Shown one piece after another: positions 34,490-47,184 of a stretch of 64,000 nt of DNA (positions are counted from its first letter, which is position 1; the number at the start of each line of letters is the position of its first letter). The notes under the pieces were generated by a model. That model was not told the origin of the DNA and searched no databases. It saw nothing but the letters and a program-made list of their open reading frames with translations. This stretch comes from Bidens hawaiensis (Eukaryota > Streptophyta > Magnoliopsida > Asterales > Asteraceae): positions 682,001-746,000 of the forward strand of contig JAIQDT010001124.1 in NCBI GenBank assembly GCA_021521415.1, read 5' to 3'. A program made the position numbers and the translations under genes.

Positions 34490-35140
34490 AAAAAACGTCA
34501 ACCGTCTAAACACACAAACAGTGGCACATCGAACTATCGTTCCAAACAAATCAGACGAGCAGCCGTCCGACATCTTGGCCACCACTCAATCACCGTCGAT
34601 CAAACACGATAACCATGGTGAAATCTCCAATTTGATTCCTTTCTAGGTATGATTTATTTTTAATTGTCTAGATTGTTTTGATTTACTTTTTGTTGTTTAT
34701 TGATGTTTTAGGGTTTGATGATTAAAAAGTTGATAGTTATCAGGGTTTGATTTCATATTTTCATCACTTAAAGTCAAATTGTTTATGTGATTAGTATTGA
34801 TAAAATATTGTTAATGCGGTTAATGAATTGTTAATTGTTATTAATTGATAGGCACAAGACAAGATTTTATTTTGGTCAGTTGGTTAAGGATACTTCAGAG
34901 AAACTAAAGAAAGCCAGCGAAGTCGATCATTGTACGGAATTTAGTGTAAGTGATTTTTATTTACATATTTTTATGTTCAATTGTTTTATATTGGTGTATG
35001 AGATTAATAAAGTTAGGTTATTGTGCAGGCTAACGGAAAGATCACAGATGCAAAACTTGCAAAAAAAGTTTCAAAAAGGTTATGAAAGAACTTCAAAAGG
35101 TAGGAGTGTTTTATATGTAAACTTTCAAAAATAAAGTATA
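34490..35140 (+). pseudogene. possible gene fragment, unrecognised
   Basis: Two exon-like pieces. 34852-34944 reads HKTRFYFGQLVKDTSEKL then KKASEVDHCTEFS before a GTAAGT donor. After TGTGCAG, 35029-35101 reads ANGKITDAKLAKKVSKRL and then meets a stop or shift before a GTAGGAG donor. The upstream part (34490-34620) has the base composition of a leader. It could be a captured or decayed gene; I do not recognise the family. Confidence 0.35.
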
Positions 35141-37040
35141 TTTCTCTATTTTGTTATAGTTTTTTTCTACCAAACGTTTAAATGCAGATTAGTTAATGCT
35201 ATAGGTTGACTAAATTGCGTTACCTTATTATTACACAAAGGGTTATGCACAAAAAAAAGTCATGTACAAAATTACACTTTACGTGGTGGGTTTCTTGTTT
35301 ATTGTTTTTGCCGGTTTGAAGAAACTTATTCTTAATATATGTTCCGATAATCAATTTGACAGTATTTAAACTGGTATTTTGAGATATGTAAATAGTATTT
35401 GTTACTAATTTTGAACTTTACATGTGAAGATTCAGAAAATAAGATAAAGATTTGAGGAGAAAATGCTGAACAAGATGCCAAGTGTTCAAGAAAAACTTAA
35501 GAACTAAGAGTGGCAACCCAATATGAGCAACATGCAATTTTGATGAACGGATTTCAATGACTATAATTTGCAGTCGTTACATATCAGAAACACTACACTA
35601 CTGGTAAGCTTATTTTAAAAATTAATGCTTTTGTTGTTTTTTTGTTTGTATTTCATATTGTCTGATTACATTTAGTTTGCAAAAAAAAGTTTCATTAAAT
35701 ATAAAATAATAACACTATAAAAATACATTTGATAAATGATCTATCAAACTGAGTGAAACACATAAACAAATATAAGTAACAAATTAAACATGTGGCCTTT
35801 CAGAAAAAAAAAACAAATTAAACATGTAAAACGCATACCAAACTAAACATATAACACACAATAATGTAGCATATGTATGTTTTTAGAATGCAAACAGATA
35901 GTAGGAACAATTATAAAACAAATAAAGTACATACCTTTAAGAAATTTTGAGAGTAGATGCAAAATTCTCCAATCTTTCAATTCACGAATAGACCTTAAAA
36001 TAATCTGAGAACGTAAGACATGTTTACATTCAAAAAGGATATGTGAGGATTCAACCAAAAAGTGTAATCATAAGAAAAAAAACATATAAGAAACCGTATA
36101 AGTAAAATACTAAAAGAGTCTAAACATTGCATACCTACGAAGGGGAAAACTTGTTGAAAATTGTTGAAACAGATAAAAAAGGAAGTTACAATGACATAGC
36201 TTATATTGAAGCAACACACCAAAAAAAGAAAAAAAAAACCACGTTAGTAACTGTTAACACATGATATTTAATTTAATTTTTAAAATAAAAAACAACCATA
36301 AGTTATATTTTTATCTTTTTATAATAAATATATATTAACTTATGTAAAAATGGTTTCCATTCTTGTAGATAATGTTTTTTATTAACTTCTAAATGTAACA
36401 TTGTTTTTGTATAATGTACTTAGTATTTTATAAAAGTGAATGATAAACATAGGTAAACCATTTATTAAATAAAACATAGGTATAGCGTTTATTAAATACA
36501 TTCATCATAAAAACATTATTAAAAAATAGAATATAATAAAAAAACATTGTCACACTTAAAAATATAAAATAAGATAACTTTCGTTTAAACTCTTAATTAT
36601 TAGGTAAAAGCTTTGTAACATATTGCACGACATGACACCATGATCTCATAATCTCATATCTTTTGCTTGCATATAGGAGATAATTTAAAGAAATAATTTG
36701 ATTTTTTTCTTTATAACCTTTTATTTAATTTATTAACTTCACATAAATATTATTAAAAACAAAGGATTTGTTAAATTTTAAGTATGAATGTATACATGTA
36801 CATATATAGGAAGTCGAATAACAGCTAAATAGTAAGGGGCAAAACAAGTAGGAATTATGAGGGGAACTTTTTTTTTTCCATTTCGTAAATAATAAATCGC
36901 TTAAATTACAAAAACCAAATTATTTAAATAATAAGATAATTCTTTTACACAAACATGACTTAAGACATTTTAAACATTTGACTACACTTCAGGTGGCATT
37001 TGACCCGTTTCATATTTTAGCTGTTTTGTATTTTAGGAAA
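35141..37040. other. intergenic, no feature recognised
   Basis: Very AT-rich with long A and T runs. Short ORFs on both strands show no domain. Confidence 0.4.
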
Positions 37041-39890
37041 AGAAAGAATCTTCTACCAAAATTAATTCAACATTTCATCTGATTCCTTCTCCACATTCAC
37101 TCAGTTTCAAAAGCTAGTTGAAAATTACTTTGAGCGAAAAATCATATAATTAATCACTGATAACGAGGTGAACATGTGAAACTTTTACCAAATTTAAACT
37201 CTTGTGGTATCTCACATCTCACGTCGCCACCACATACCCTAGAACATAATGGATATGCCGAACGCCGACACCGACATATTGTTGAAACTGGTTTAACTCT
37301 CTTATCTCATGCTAAACTACCTGTAACATTCTGGCCATTTGAGTTCACCACAACCGCCTATTTGATAAACAGACTACCTACACCCACTCTAAACAACTCA
37401 TCTCCCTTTCTCAAATTAAATAAAAAACAACCAAACTATACTAAACTCCGTAGTTTTGGATGTATATGTTACCCATGGCTTAGGCCTTATTCCACTCATA
37501 AACTATATTCGAAATCCAGTCCTTGTATTTTGTTGGATACTCTCCAACTCAAAGTGCATATTATTCTTTTGATCCAATATCTTCCAAAATTTAGTCTTCA
37601 CGTCATGTTGTTTTTATTAAACATGAGTTTCCTTTTGAACAACTCACAAAATCCACTACCAACTCTTTAGTCAACCTAAATGACTGGGTACCTATCATCT
37701 TACCTATTTCACAACCTAACATCTCCACCAATCCTATAAATTTTGTACCTACTCCTACAACTACCTCTGCTGCCACAAGCATACATTTATCCATCCCACC
37801 CATTGCTTCACCTCTTTCTCACTCATCTGATGATCAAAGTAGACATAGTGATCCATCCCTTTCATACATAACGTCATTTCTTCATCACCTTTATCACCTA
37901 ATTCATCAAACACAACATCTTAATCTCTTTCTTCACCTATCCCAGACATTAATACTTTGTCTTCTTCACAACCCACCAACTACCACCCTCCTAAACCCAT
38001 TACTCGTTCTAAACCAAAACCAAATTCTCGCTATCATAATTCAGATTTTGTTCTATACACCAACACACCCTCTGTTCCCATTGAACCACCAACTATTTCT
38101 CATGCATTAAAGCACCCATCTTGGCGTCGAGTCATGCAGGAAGACTTTGATGCTCTTGAACGAAATCACACTTGGACGCTAGTCCCATCTACACTTTCTC
38201 CCAACCTTTTCGGTTTCAAATGGGTCTATCCCACTAAGTTTAAACCCGATGGATCAGTTGACCAATTAAAAGTACGTTTAGGTGCCAAAGGCTTCACTCA
38301 ACGGCCAAGCATCGATCACATAGAAACTTTTAGTCCGGTTATCAAACCCACAACTCATCGTCTTGTACTCTCCCTAGCCGTCTCTCACCTCTAGTCCTTG
38401 CACCAACTCGACATTAATAATGCCTTTCTTCAAGGCACATTAAGGTAGTGTTTGTTTTTGCTTATAACATCTGCAGGAGGCTTATGTCTGCGGGCACGCA
38501 GACATAAGCTTCTGAAGACTGTTTGTTTTTTTTTTAAATAAGATCTGCAAACTGCTTTTATGGTCTTAAAAAAGAAACTATTGTTTAATTTCTTCACACA
38601 TCTTCACACTTCTTAACATCCAACCACCACCCAATGTCCAACACCACCACCACCCATCATGCGCTGCCACCACCACCACCGTCCACCACCACCCACCGTC
38701 CGCCACCACCCACCACCACCGTCCACCACCACCACCCACCTACCATCCGTCACCAACACCGTCCACCACCCACCACCATCACCGTCCATCACCACCACCC
38801 ACCGTACGCCACCACCACCGTCCACCGCCCACCACCAATTATTTTACTAGTCTACAGACGTTAAATGACTTCTATCTACTGTGATATGTATGATAGGTAA
38901 CTAATTTTCAGCTTGTGCAGACGATACCCAGTTTATAAAACAAACAGTATTATATTTTCATATTGCAGACCTTCAGACCATATCTTCAGTTGCAGACATG
39001 AAATCAGATGAAATCAGATTGCAGACAGTTTTTGTCTTAAAAAACAAACGGCACCTAAATGAAGAAGTTTTCATGGCTCAGCATTCGGGTTTTATCAACC
39101 CATTTTTTCCTACTCATGTATGAAAATTACACAAAGCAATCTATGGTCTTAGAAAAGCCTCTCGTGCCTGGTATGAGGAACTAAAATCCTTTCTTTTTTC
39201 TCATGGTTTTAAATCAACAATCTCATATTCTTCTCTTTTACCCTTACGGTCGGCTCCGTTCCTATATATATTCTTTTTTATGTCGATGACATTATCATTA
39301 CAGGTCCATCCACCACTCTCATCTCTCGGTTTATCAATCTCTTATCTGCCAAATTTTCTTTAAAAGATCTCGGTCCTTTATCTTACTTTCTTGGTGTTGA
39401 GGTCTTACCTCATCCACACGGTATGCTTCTTTCTCAAAAGAAGTATATTTCTGACATCCTTCACAAAGAAAATATGAGTGATTGCAAGTCCATCTCCACT
39501 CCGGTCACATGTTCGTAGAACCGCTAACATAGTACCGAACTCTTGTAGGGGCCTTAAAATATTTATCTTTTACTAGACCGGATGCAGCCTTCATAGTTAA
39601 CAAGTTGGCCCAATTCATGCATGCCCCAACATCACAACATTGGTCAGCCTTGAAACGACTCCTACGCTGTCTACAAGGCACTTTGCATCATGGTATACTC
39701 CTTCGTAAAAGTTCACCTCTACACTTACATGCTTTCATAGATGCGGATTGGGCTAGTGATAAGGATAATTACAGAAGTACCATGGGATATGCAGTGTATC
39801 TCAGTGCCAATCCTATTCCATGGAGCTCTAAATGTCAAAGTACCTTGGCCCGCAGCTCAAAAAATATATGGCCAGCACGCTGAACTAACT
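37041..39890 (+). pseudogene. decayed Ty1/copia pol (integrase, reverse transcriptase, RNase H)
   Basis: Integrase tail at 37200-37540 (ERRHRHIVETGLTLLSH, then FWPFEFTTTAYLINRLPTP). Reverse transcriptase start at 38100-38390 ([28 protein letters not shown]). It continues beyond an inserted MITE at 39056-39480 (KAIYGLRKASRAWYEELK, then a shifted region with the Y-V-D-D box) and RNase H at 39605-39880 ([18 protein letters not shown]). Several stops and frameshifts are present and no LTRs are found, so it is an old fragment. Domain order integrase before reverse transcriptase identifies copia. Confidence 0.85.
38444..39055. mobile_element. Harbinger/Tourist-type MITE, 612 bp, inside the copia reverse transcriptase
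   Basis: Ends GGTAGTGTTTGTTTTT and AAAAACAAACGGCACC are inverted repeats, flanked by the 3-bp duplication TAA (38441-38443 and 39056-39058). Dropping the element and one TAA leaves an uninterrupted copia reading frame across the junction, which fixes the insertion point. Its core (38640-38835) is a CCA/CAC-rich low-complexity tract. Confidence 0.9.
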
Positions 39891-41041
39891 TCCACATAAA
39901 CTTGCATCTTACTTTTTGTTTGGAACTCGAAGTTCATGCCAGCCTACATCAAATATTATTCTAACATTAGTTATCATGTGAATCAAATTATTGCATTCAA
40001 ATATTAAACAGTTATATGTCTTATCATGTTTGGTAATCTAGTCATATTAATTTTAAAGAATAGTTGAAGCATATAACTTTCTTTAAAATTTTACTTGTCG
40101 TTTCAAACTCAATGAATATACTCCATTTTAGCACGTTAACTCATGAAATCTTTAAAATTCAAATATAAACCTCTTTTAGAATAAAGTTAATGAAAATCCA
40201 CTCAAACCACCTCAAAAGTATAGGAAATATTTATAATAATATGTATATAATTTAGCCCATATCAACCAGGATGAAAAACCAGATTGGAAGCCTCTCCTTC
40301 CTCAAACTCAAGAAGACGATCTTCTGCATTGATGATTGATTGCATGTACGGTAAATCAATGGGTGAGATTTTATACATATATATTGATACCAAGAGGGAA
40401 GGTCACAGTTCGGTTATTAGGTTCGACTTAAACAATAATGAACTGACAATTGTGCAGCTTTGTTTTTCTGTATAAGATGTAAGCGGGCTAATGAGAACTT
40501 ATGTTACTTGAATCTCTTTCATTGCTTCTTGCGTTCACTGTTTCATCGGTTAATATCATTCAGTTAAACTGCAAGCAATGTACAACTTTTGCTACACGCC
40601 TACACACTACATAAACTAAAAGAGAAGAAAAGCAAAAACAAATCTTACGCAAACCAGAAATTCATTTGATTTCACAATATACTCTGCATGGCACTCTCGT
40701 GAAACCTCTATTGCTTTTGCTGTTGCTAACAGCTCGTAAGTATTATAAGCATTGCTTGCTGGCTTAGACAGATGATTTCATTATTGTGCCAAGTCAACAG
40801 AGGACTACTAGAAATGGTTAAGGAAAGTTAAGATCACATCGATGCTATGTAAAAGGAAACTAACCGAAGTATTATACAATATATCATGAAAGGATTGATA
40901 AATTAACAGAAAATGAGTAATACATTGTAAATTGTCAGCGCCGCTGCATCTCTTGGGTGGGTTCCTACTAGTTAACTATAGTGAGATTGATATTAAATCT
41001 ACATGGTGGGATCCTCTTGAACTAAAAGTTTGGGGGGGGGG
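39891..41041. other. intergenic; one short exon-like patch
   Basis: Mostly AT-rich non-coding DNA. At 40269-40328 a frame reading DEKPDWKPLLPQTQEDDLL looks protein-like before a stop. It may be a gene fragment; I do not recognise it. Confidence 0.3.
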
Positions 41042-41225
41042 GCGGAATTGAGCAAGCCGCTCGCGAGCCATTTAATATCGACTCGCTAAAAGCTTTAATC
41101 GAGCCGAGTTTAAATGAGATCAAGCCCGAGTTTGAGTCTAAGGGTAAGCTTGGTTAATAAATGAGCTCGAGCTTCACTTGTTGAGCTTGAGCTGGCAGCC
41201 GACTCACGAGCCTAAACGAGCCTAT
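41042..41225. repeat. CTCGAGC-rich interspersed repeat fragment
   Basis: GCAAGCCGCTCGCGAGCC, GACTCGCTAAAAGC and GAGCTCGAGCTTCAC blocks match the family at 22636-23030. It follows a G10 run. Confidence 0.5.
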
Positions 41226-42123
41226 GATTTCTAAATTTTTTTATTTTATGTGTGTGTGTGTATAATTGTAATCGTGTGAGAACCATTTGAAAATTGAGAA
41301 CTTTGAGAACCATTTTGGACCACAAAAAAAAACCCTCCAAGAAAAAATAAAAAAATTATAAAGCAAAATTAAAAAAGTAAAAAAACCAAAACATTTATCT
41401 AGCATCCCAGTTTCAAAAGAAAAAGAATCTCGGTTAGCTAATTTATACATATATGCATAATACTTATTTTTTAATTTTATGCATGCATGTACATACATGT
41501 TATTCTTTATACGTATATGTATAATTAAGATGAATGATAATGTACGTATGTTTACATATATTATGTGGAAAAAGTTAAAATACAAAGAAAGATAAAAATG
41601 AGAAAATATGAGAAGGATTTCTAGCTTAAAAACCCTAAAAAATTTCAAGAAAAAAAAAATAAAAAATAGTAACTCAAAAAATAATTAAAAAAATGAAAAA
41701 AAACTAAAATATTTCCCCCGCCTTTCTCGTTTAAAAAAACACAAAAATAAAAAAGACACAATGTAAAAAAAAAAGACACAATGACAAAAATAAATAAAAA
41801 ACACAATGGTATTAAAAAAAGTTACAATAGATCGAAAAACTATAGCATGATGCCGAGTAGAATATAACACAATGTTAAATAATATAGCACAATATCAAGG
41901 AAAAAAGACACAATGTCAAAGAAAAAAAACAAAATTAATGATGAAAATACATAAAATGCACAATAATAAATAAAAAGGCACAATGATCTTTTAGCCTTAA
42001 CACTGTGTTTTTTTAGCAAGGAAGACAAGTGAAACATTTTGGTTTTTTTAACTGTTTTGTTTTCTTTTTATATTTTGAGTTATGATTTTTAATTAATTTT
42101 TTATTATTCTTTTTCAGGGGTTT

Positions 42124-44190
42124 TGTAACATCCTAGAAAATACCATAATTATTTTGGACTAAAAATGTCAACTTTAAAAGTTGAAGGTTAAAAATATTTT
42201 CAAGAGAAGTAAGGGGATAAATGAGATAAGAAAAACACAAAGATATCTCATGTTAAGAAAGTAAGAAGTTCCATCCCACATGGAAGGAAGAAAGAAAATG
42301 TAATCACTTCGCATGGGTATAAATAAAGAAGGGAATTTTCATCCCACATGGAAAGAATAAAAGAAATGGAAGCTCTTTATAAGGTAGAGAGTTTCCATAG
42401 TAATGTTCTTATGTTTCCAACAACTCTCCATAGTCCTACCGGAGGGTGCTTCTTTTAGGACGCGCACGGACACGGACTCGGACTCGGACTCGGGCATAAT
42501 GTGGCGTTTTGATAGCACACTTCGCACGCTCACATCGCCGCGAGCCGCATAAGAGCCGCGTTAGTATTTTTGGAAAATGGAAGTGTGACCAAGAAGTGAA
42601 AAGTTATCAAAGACAAGGGACCAGAAAGTAAATTTTGGATTTAGGAACCCATCGTGCTACGCGATGAGCCCAGGACAGGACCATCGCGCTACGCGATGCA
42701 GTTTCCTAGAAAACAAGAAAAAGGGGGCGCCGCGCTACACGATGGTGGCCAGAGTTTTGCTTATAAAAGGGAGCTACGGGTTTGAAGCTCATTCATCCCA
42801 CTTTCACCTTCACTTTCACATAGTTAACATTGGAGAGCGTGCCTGATTGCCGTGAAGTTCTGAAGTTCTGTTTTCTCGAGAAACGTGTAAGAATTAGAGT
42901 TCTGACGCCCTGTAGATCGGCTAAGCGAGTTATAAGCAAGGTTTTGTCAATCAAGCCGTTACTCTACCTTAGTATTAGCATTCACGTACACTCACTAAGG
43001 TAGGATCTAAGTTTAAGTTATTTCAATCATGTTATTATAGCTTAGACTCAGTCAAGGCTATGGTATTTAACTTTGAAAGTATTTTCAAAAGCATTCACAA
43101 AAGGGTTTCGATCAAACATTACTTTTGTAAAGGTAATATTATACAAAATTATATTTTGAATGACATGTAGTAACTGTAAGGGGGATATTATTAGTAAACT
43201 CTTCTTGCCTAAGGTAAGTAATTCGTACAAATCCCAATCAACCGCGGGACCCGCTTACTTACCTGGAGAAGTTTGCCAACGTGATAGAACCTATTAAGCC
43301 AAAGCATGCTATATCAAACGTCAAACATATACAATTATGATTTCAAAACATTCATAACCCAAATCAAGGTTAAAACCAGGCTAAAGGTCTGTAGCTGGAT
43401 CAAGAGACGATCCGGGTATTTATACAAATTTATTTTATTATAGATCAGTCATCATTCATTCACAAGGGTTTTCAAACGAGATCACCACATCATTCAGAAA
43501 AGACAATCACAAGCACAGGTGAATACGTTAAACCTTTTTCAGTCAGTCATTAAGATAAACGGGTTGTTTATCTTAAACAATCAGTCAAATGTTGCATGAG
43601 ATTACGTGATCTCTAAATTTTAAGGGATTACGTGATCCCTAAGTCACAAGGTAGAAAATAAAAACAACTCAGACTAAGTACACATGTGTCTGGGTTCATA
43701 ATTGTGTGTGCATCAGTTCTCCAATGGGCATCGGTTCCCGGAGAACCATAATTGTGTGTGTATGGCAGTGGCACAAGATCCCAGAAATAAAAGATGTTTC
43801 TGCTGAGATTGTTCCAAAACTATCTTGTCAGTAAAAAATTTATAAATGTTTTCAGAGTCAACGATTCACCAGCATATTGCTGACGTATTTTTCCCCCACG
43901 TTACAGGAAAGCAAGTATAGCACAGATAGCAAGGAGTTAGAGTCATTCATGGAGATAAATGCTCGCAGATGGAGATGACTCGGTTTTTAAATAAATAAAA
44001 TATTGTAAACAAGAATAAACAAGGTTTGTAAACCAAATACTTAGATATTTATTATCCATGAGATTTTCAAAATAAATTAATATTTTATTTTAATCAAAGA
44101 CTTCCACTAAATAACCCACAACTCCGATATATTTACAAAACAGGTACTAACTACGGGTGTCACACCTAGGCCCTAATTCAGGGTGTGATA
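42124..44190 (+). mobile_element. solo LTR of a Ty3-type element, 2067 bp
   Basis: Starts TGTAACATCCTAG, the same opening as the Tekay-like LTR in this window, and ends CAGGGTGTGATA, where the usual terminal CA has become TA. It is flanked by the 5-bp duplication GGTTT (42119-42123 and 44191-44195). No internal region or second LTR exists, so it arose by recombination between two LTRs. A TATAAAAG box lies at 42762-42769. It inserted into a MITE. Confidence 0.85.
42762..42769 (+). promoter_or_regulatory. TATA box of the solo LTR
   Basis: TATAAAAG in the middle of the LTR, just after hairpin-forming GC-rich sequence, where an LTR promoter is expected. Confidence 0.6.
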
Positions 44191-44719
44191 GGTTTTTTGT
44201 CTGGCCACAAATTTTTCTCATACTTCTTATTATGTGTCCCCATTTGTAGAATAAATTGACCCATATTATGTAACTAGAAATTAAATAATAATATACATAT
44301 ATGTACAATTAAGATTTTTTTTTTGAAACTAGGATGCTAGATAAACGTTTTGACTTTTTTAATTTATTTTTTAAATATTTTTAGAGGTGTTTTTCTAGTG
44401 GTACACAATGATTCAAAAAGTTTTTAATTTTAAAAACTTTTCTTAAAATCCTCACCCTATATAGATATGGGCGGGTTAAAGTAAAATGAAAAGACATAGT
44501 TTTTTAAGAATAGTACAAAATAGATATAGTCTTTATATCTAAATATCAAGTGGTTGAGATTAGTCCTTAGATCTAAGATTAAGGGGTTAAGATTAATTGT
44601 TTTCAAAATACCAAATAATTTCTTAACTAACTCACCATTACATAGTATCAAACTCACATAGTTTCCTAACTTAAAATTTTATGTCATTCCTATCATTATA
44701 AACTAATTATTTTATTTGA

Positions 44720-44728
44720 CCCCCCCCC

Positions 44729-44779
<51 letters not shown>
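44720..44779. repeat. compound microsatellite C9-(TC)n-(TA)n
   Basis: A run of nine C, about 16 bp of TC and about 36 bp of TA repeats, seen directly. Confidence 0.95.
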
Positions 44780-44781
<2 letters not shown>

Positions 44782-44984
44782 TTGGTTATTTTCAGAAGTG
44801 CCTCTTAGTGTAAAAAGTGTGAGAAATCATTACATCCAATCAATTTTTTGCTTTTTTTTATCTTTAATTTATTTATAAGGGCATGATTGTAATCTATCTG
44901 AATCTTATTTTTGATAACTAATAACTGTAGGAGGTTTTAAATATTATAATTTGCTTTTATTTGTTTATAATAAAATGAAAAGCT

Positions 44985-45240
44985 GCTCACCATATATGTA
45001 TGTATGAACATATATGTGTACATCCGCATGGTTCGTATGTATGTTGCAATATATGAACATACATACATGCGTATCGTACGTAGGTACGCATGTATATATA
45101 GGCACGCATGAGCATAGGTGCATACGTGCGTACGTAGGTATGCACGTACGTAGATATGTATGTATGTAGGTTCGTTGGTATGTAGGTGCGTTATACGTAC
45201 ATACTTATGTATGTATGTACACCTACGCACGTAACAAAGC
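44985..45240. repeat. degenerate tetranucleotide repeat (GTAT/GTAC/TACG)
   Basis: Long run of TATGTATG, CATACATAC and TACGTACG variants. The 107-codon minus-strand ORF across it is a by-product. Confidence 0.85.
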
Positions 45241-45383
45241 TTCAAATAATACTTATTCATAAATACTAAATTAAATTAAAAGATAAAATGTTTGAAAGGG
45301 AGATCAAGAGAATCGTATTGTATAATATTGGAAGAATATGGCAAGGGTAACCTCTACGACTTTTTAAGGAGAAAATTGAAGAA

Positions 45384-45388
45384 GATGA
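45384..45388. repeat. target-site duplication of the copia element, left copy
   Basis: GATGA, matched by 53870-53874 after the right LTR. Confidence 0.9.
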
Positions 45389-46046
45389 TGTTGGGTTTCT
45401 ATGGATATTTTAAGCTTAGTTAACCATTTAACTAGTCATTAAAATGGCGGAAGCGTGATATTTACAAACTAAACATATGTATCCATGTGTTTATATATGT
45501 ATATATTACAAGTTTATATAAGATGTGTTCATGAACAACCTAGTTTATTCATGTCATAAGATTACCAATAATCTATTTATTAGAAACCCGAAGCAAGGAT
45601 CAAATGATACGGAAAAAACTAAACTATCAAAGCTATAAACACTTACATTCTTAACCTTTTAAGAGTGTAGTTGATGTTGAAGAAGATGATGTTGATGCTA
45701 GACTTTCAAAGGGAAAATCCTCAAACGGAAGATACCCCGAGCCTCCAACACACACCGAACTTTGTTAGGGAGCTTGAACACGAATAACCGAGACCCGAAC
45801 CTCCTTTCTTGACTTTCGGCCGAACCCAAAAAACCAAGAAAGAAAGAAAGAAAAGTGGTTGTATATGTTTGAAAGTATGTTGAACCATATGTTTATAATA
45901 TGAGATCATATCTCAATCAAGTTCAATCAAGTCCATGTTAGGTTTTTGGTCAAGTGTAATCACACTCAACCTCCATCCATTCTTTACCAACTTTGACCAA
46001 AACTTTTGGGGTGTGGGGCCCACCCAAAACCGGCCCCAAAATATAT

Positions 46047-46085
<39 letters not shown>

Positions 46086-46403
46086 TTTTATACTTCATAA
46101 AATATATAAACATCCCATCTTTTATAAACCATTTTATAAAAGAACACATAGTTAAATAATCATTCCAATAATAATTATTTGAATAAATGAATTAACCAAT
46201 TAATTTATTTAACACTTTCAAGTAGGTATTCAGAAACCCGATTTTCTGAATGTATCGTGTTCTGTATTTGTCTCATAGATCTTATCTTAACAAATACATA
46301 ATTGGTGTGTGTCTAACTCGTTATTGGGTATGACCCGACTTGGATCAAACACAACTAGCCACATTAACCTAATTATGTGTCTCGGGCATACGGTATTCCA
46401 ACA
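45389..46403 (-). repeat. 3' LTR of the copia element (left on the plus strand)
   Basis: Carries an (ATTT)n tract at about 46040-46089 that is 24 bp longer than in the other LTR. Otherwise almost identical to it. Confidence 0.93.
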
Positions 46404-46420
46404 ATCTCCCACTTGCACGT
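46404..46420 (-). other. polypurine tract of the copia element
   Basis: On the minus strand AAGTGGGAGATTG abuts the 3' LTR. Confidence 0.75.
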
Positions 46421-47184
46421 GACTCATAAGAAGTTAATGCCAATGGTGAATACCGCCTAACAACAGGTCACCACCCTTAGTGTGTTTGACTAAGTGCCAT
46501 TCAATAACATCATCCCCTTCAAGTCCATACTTGATATGATATATGTAAGTCTTATCATTACATCCCTTTATTACTAGATGTCCTGTCAAATCGAAGAGAC
46601 ACAGAGTGATCATTCTCTCAATGATTTAACTTAACAGGCCTTAGACATCTAAACTCTCAACACATAAGAGGAACAAATCCCATCTTGACTGCATACATCC
46701 TCGTTGACATATCATATGATATCTGAGCTCTTTCTTACACGTCATCGTGTTACCGAAATAACAAAGAAGAGAGTCAAGATATCAGACTTGATGAAAAACC
46801 AGATCCAATATGCATCTCAGGTCAAAGGACACAATGATACTCGCCTTTACTCAAGGATTACTTATGATCAGTTGCACTAACTCCATGCAGTGATCCTTGA
46901 GAGCGGATCATGTCCAATATTTGTATCCCACAAATATCTATGAACCTTGGTGGCAAACCTATGCCCTATATTCATCACATGAATATCAACCAATCCGGGT
47001 TCATAATAGTCTTACCTTCATACTTGTTCCCACAAGCATGATCGACTACGGACGTTTAGAACAACATAAGTCATTCATGGATTAAACATGCAAATATAGA
47101 ACATAACTCATTGAAAAATTAAAACATAATTAATTATCATAAGATACCCATTACATTTGTTCTTATACAAACACTAAACACAGA
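46421..47184. other. copia element 3' untranslated region
   Basis: Non-coding DNA between the end of RNase H and the polypurine tract. ORFs here are short and without domains. Confidence 0.6.

Larger units (their letters stand above)
41268..44456. mobile_element. MITE split by a solo LTR
   Basis: The left part holds GTGTGAGAACC, AATTGAGAACTTTGAGAACC and ATTTTGGACCAC. The right part ends with a diverged inverted copy (AGTGGTACACAATG to AAAATCCTCACC). Inner sequences TTTATCTAGCATCCCAGTTTC (left) and GAAACTAGGATGCTAGATAAA (right) are also inverted partners. Without the solo LTR the element is about 1.1 kb. The left part has repeated GACACAATG motifs at 41755-41985. Confidence 0.6.

Noticed and set aside
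38634..38864. His/Pro/Thr-rich ORFs on the plus strand and Gly/Val-rich ORF on the minus strand
   Set aside because: Low-complexity CCA tract inside a MITE.
44985..45240. 107-codon minus-strand ORF
   Set aside because: It translates a degenerate tetranucleotide repeat (Tyr/Ile/His/Thr-rich) and has no domain.
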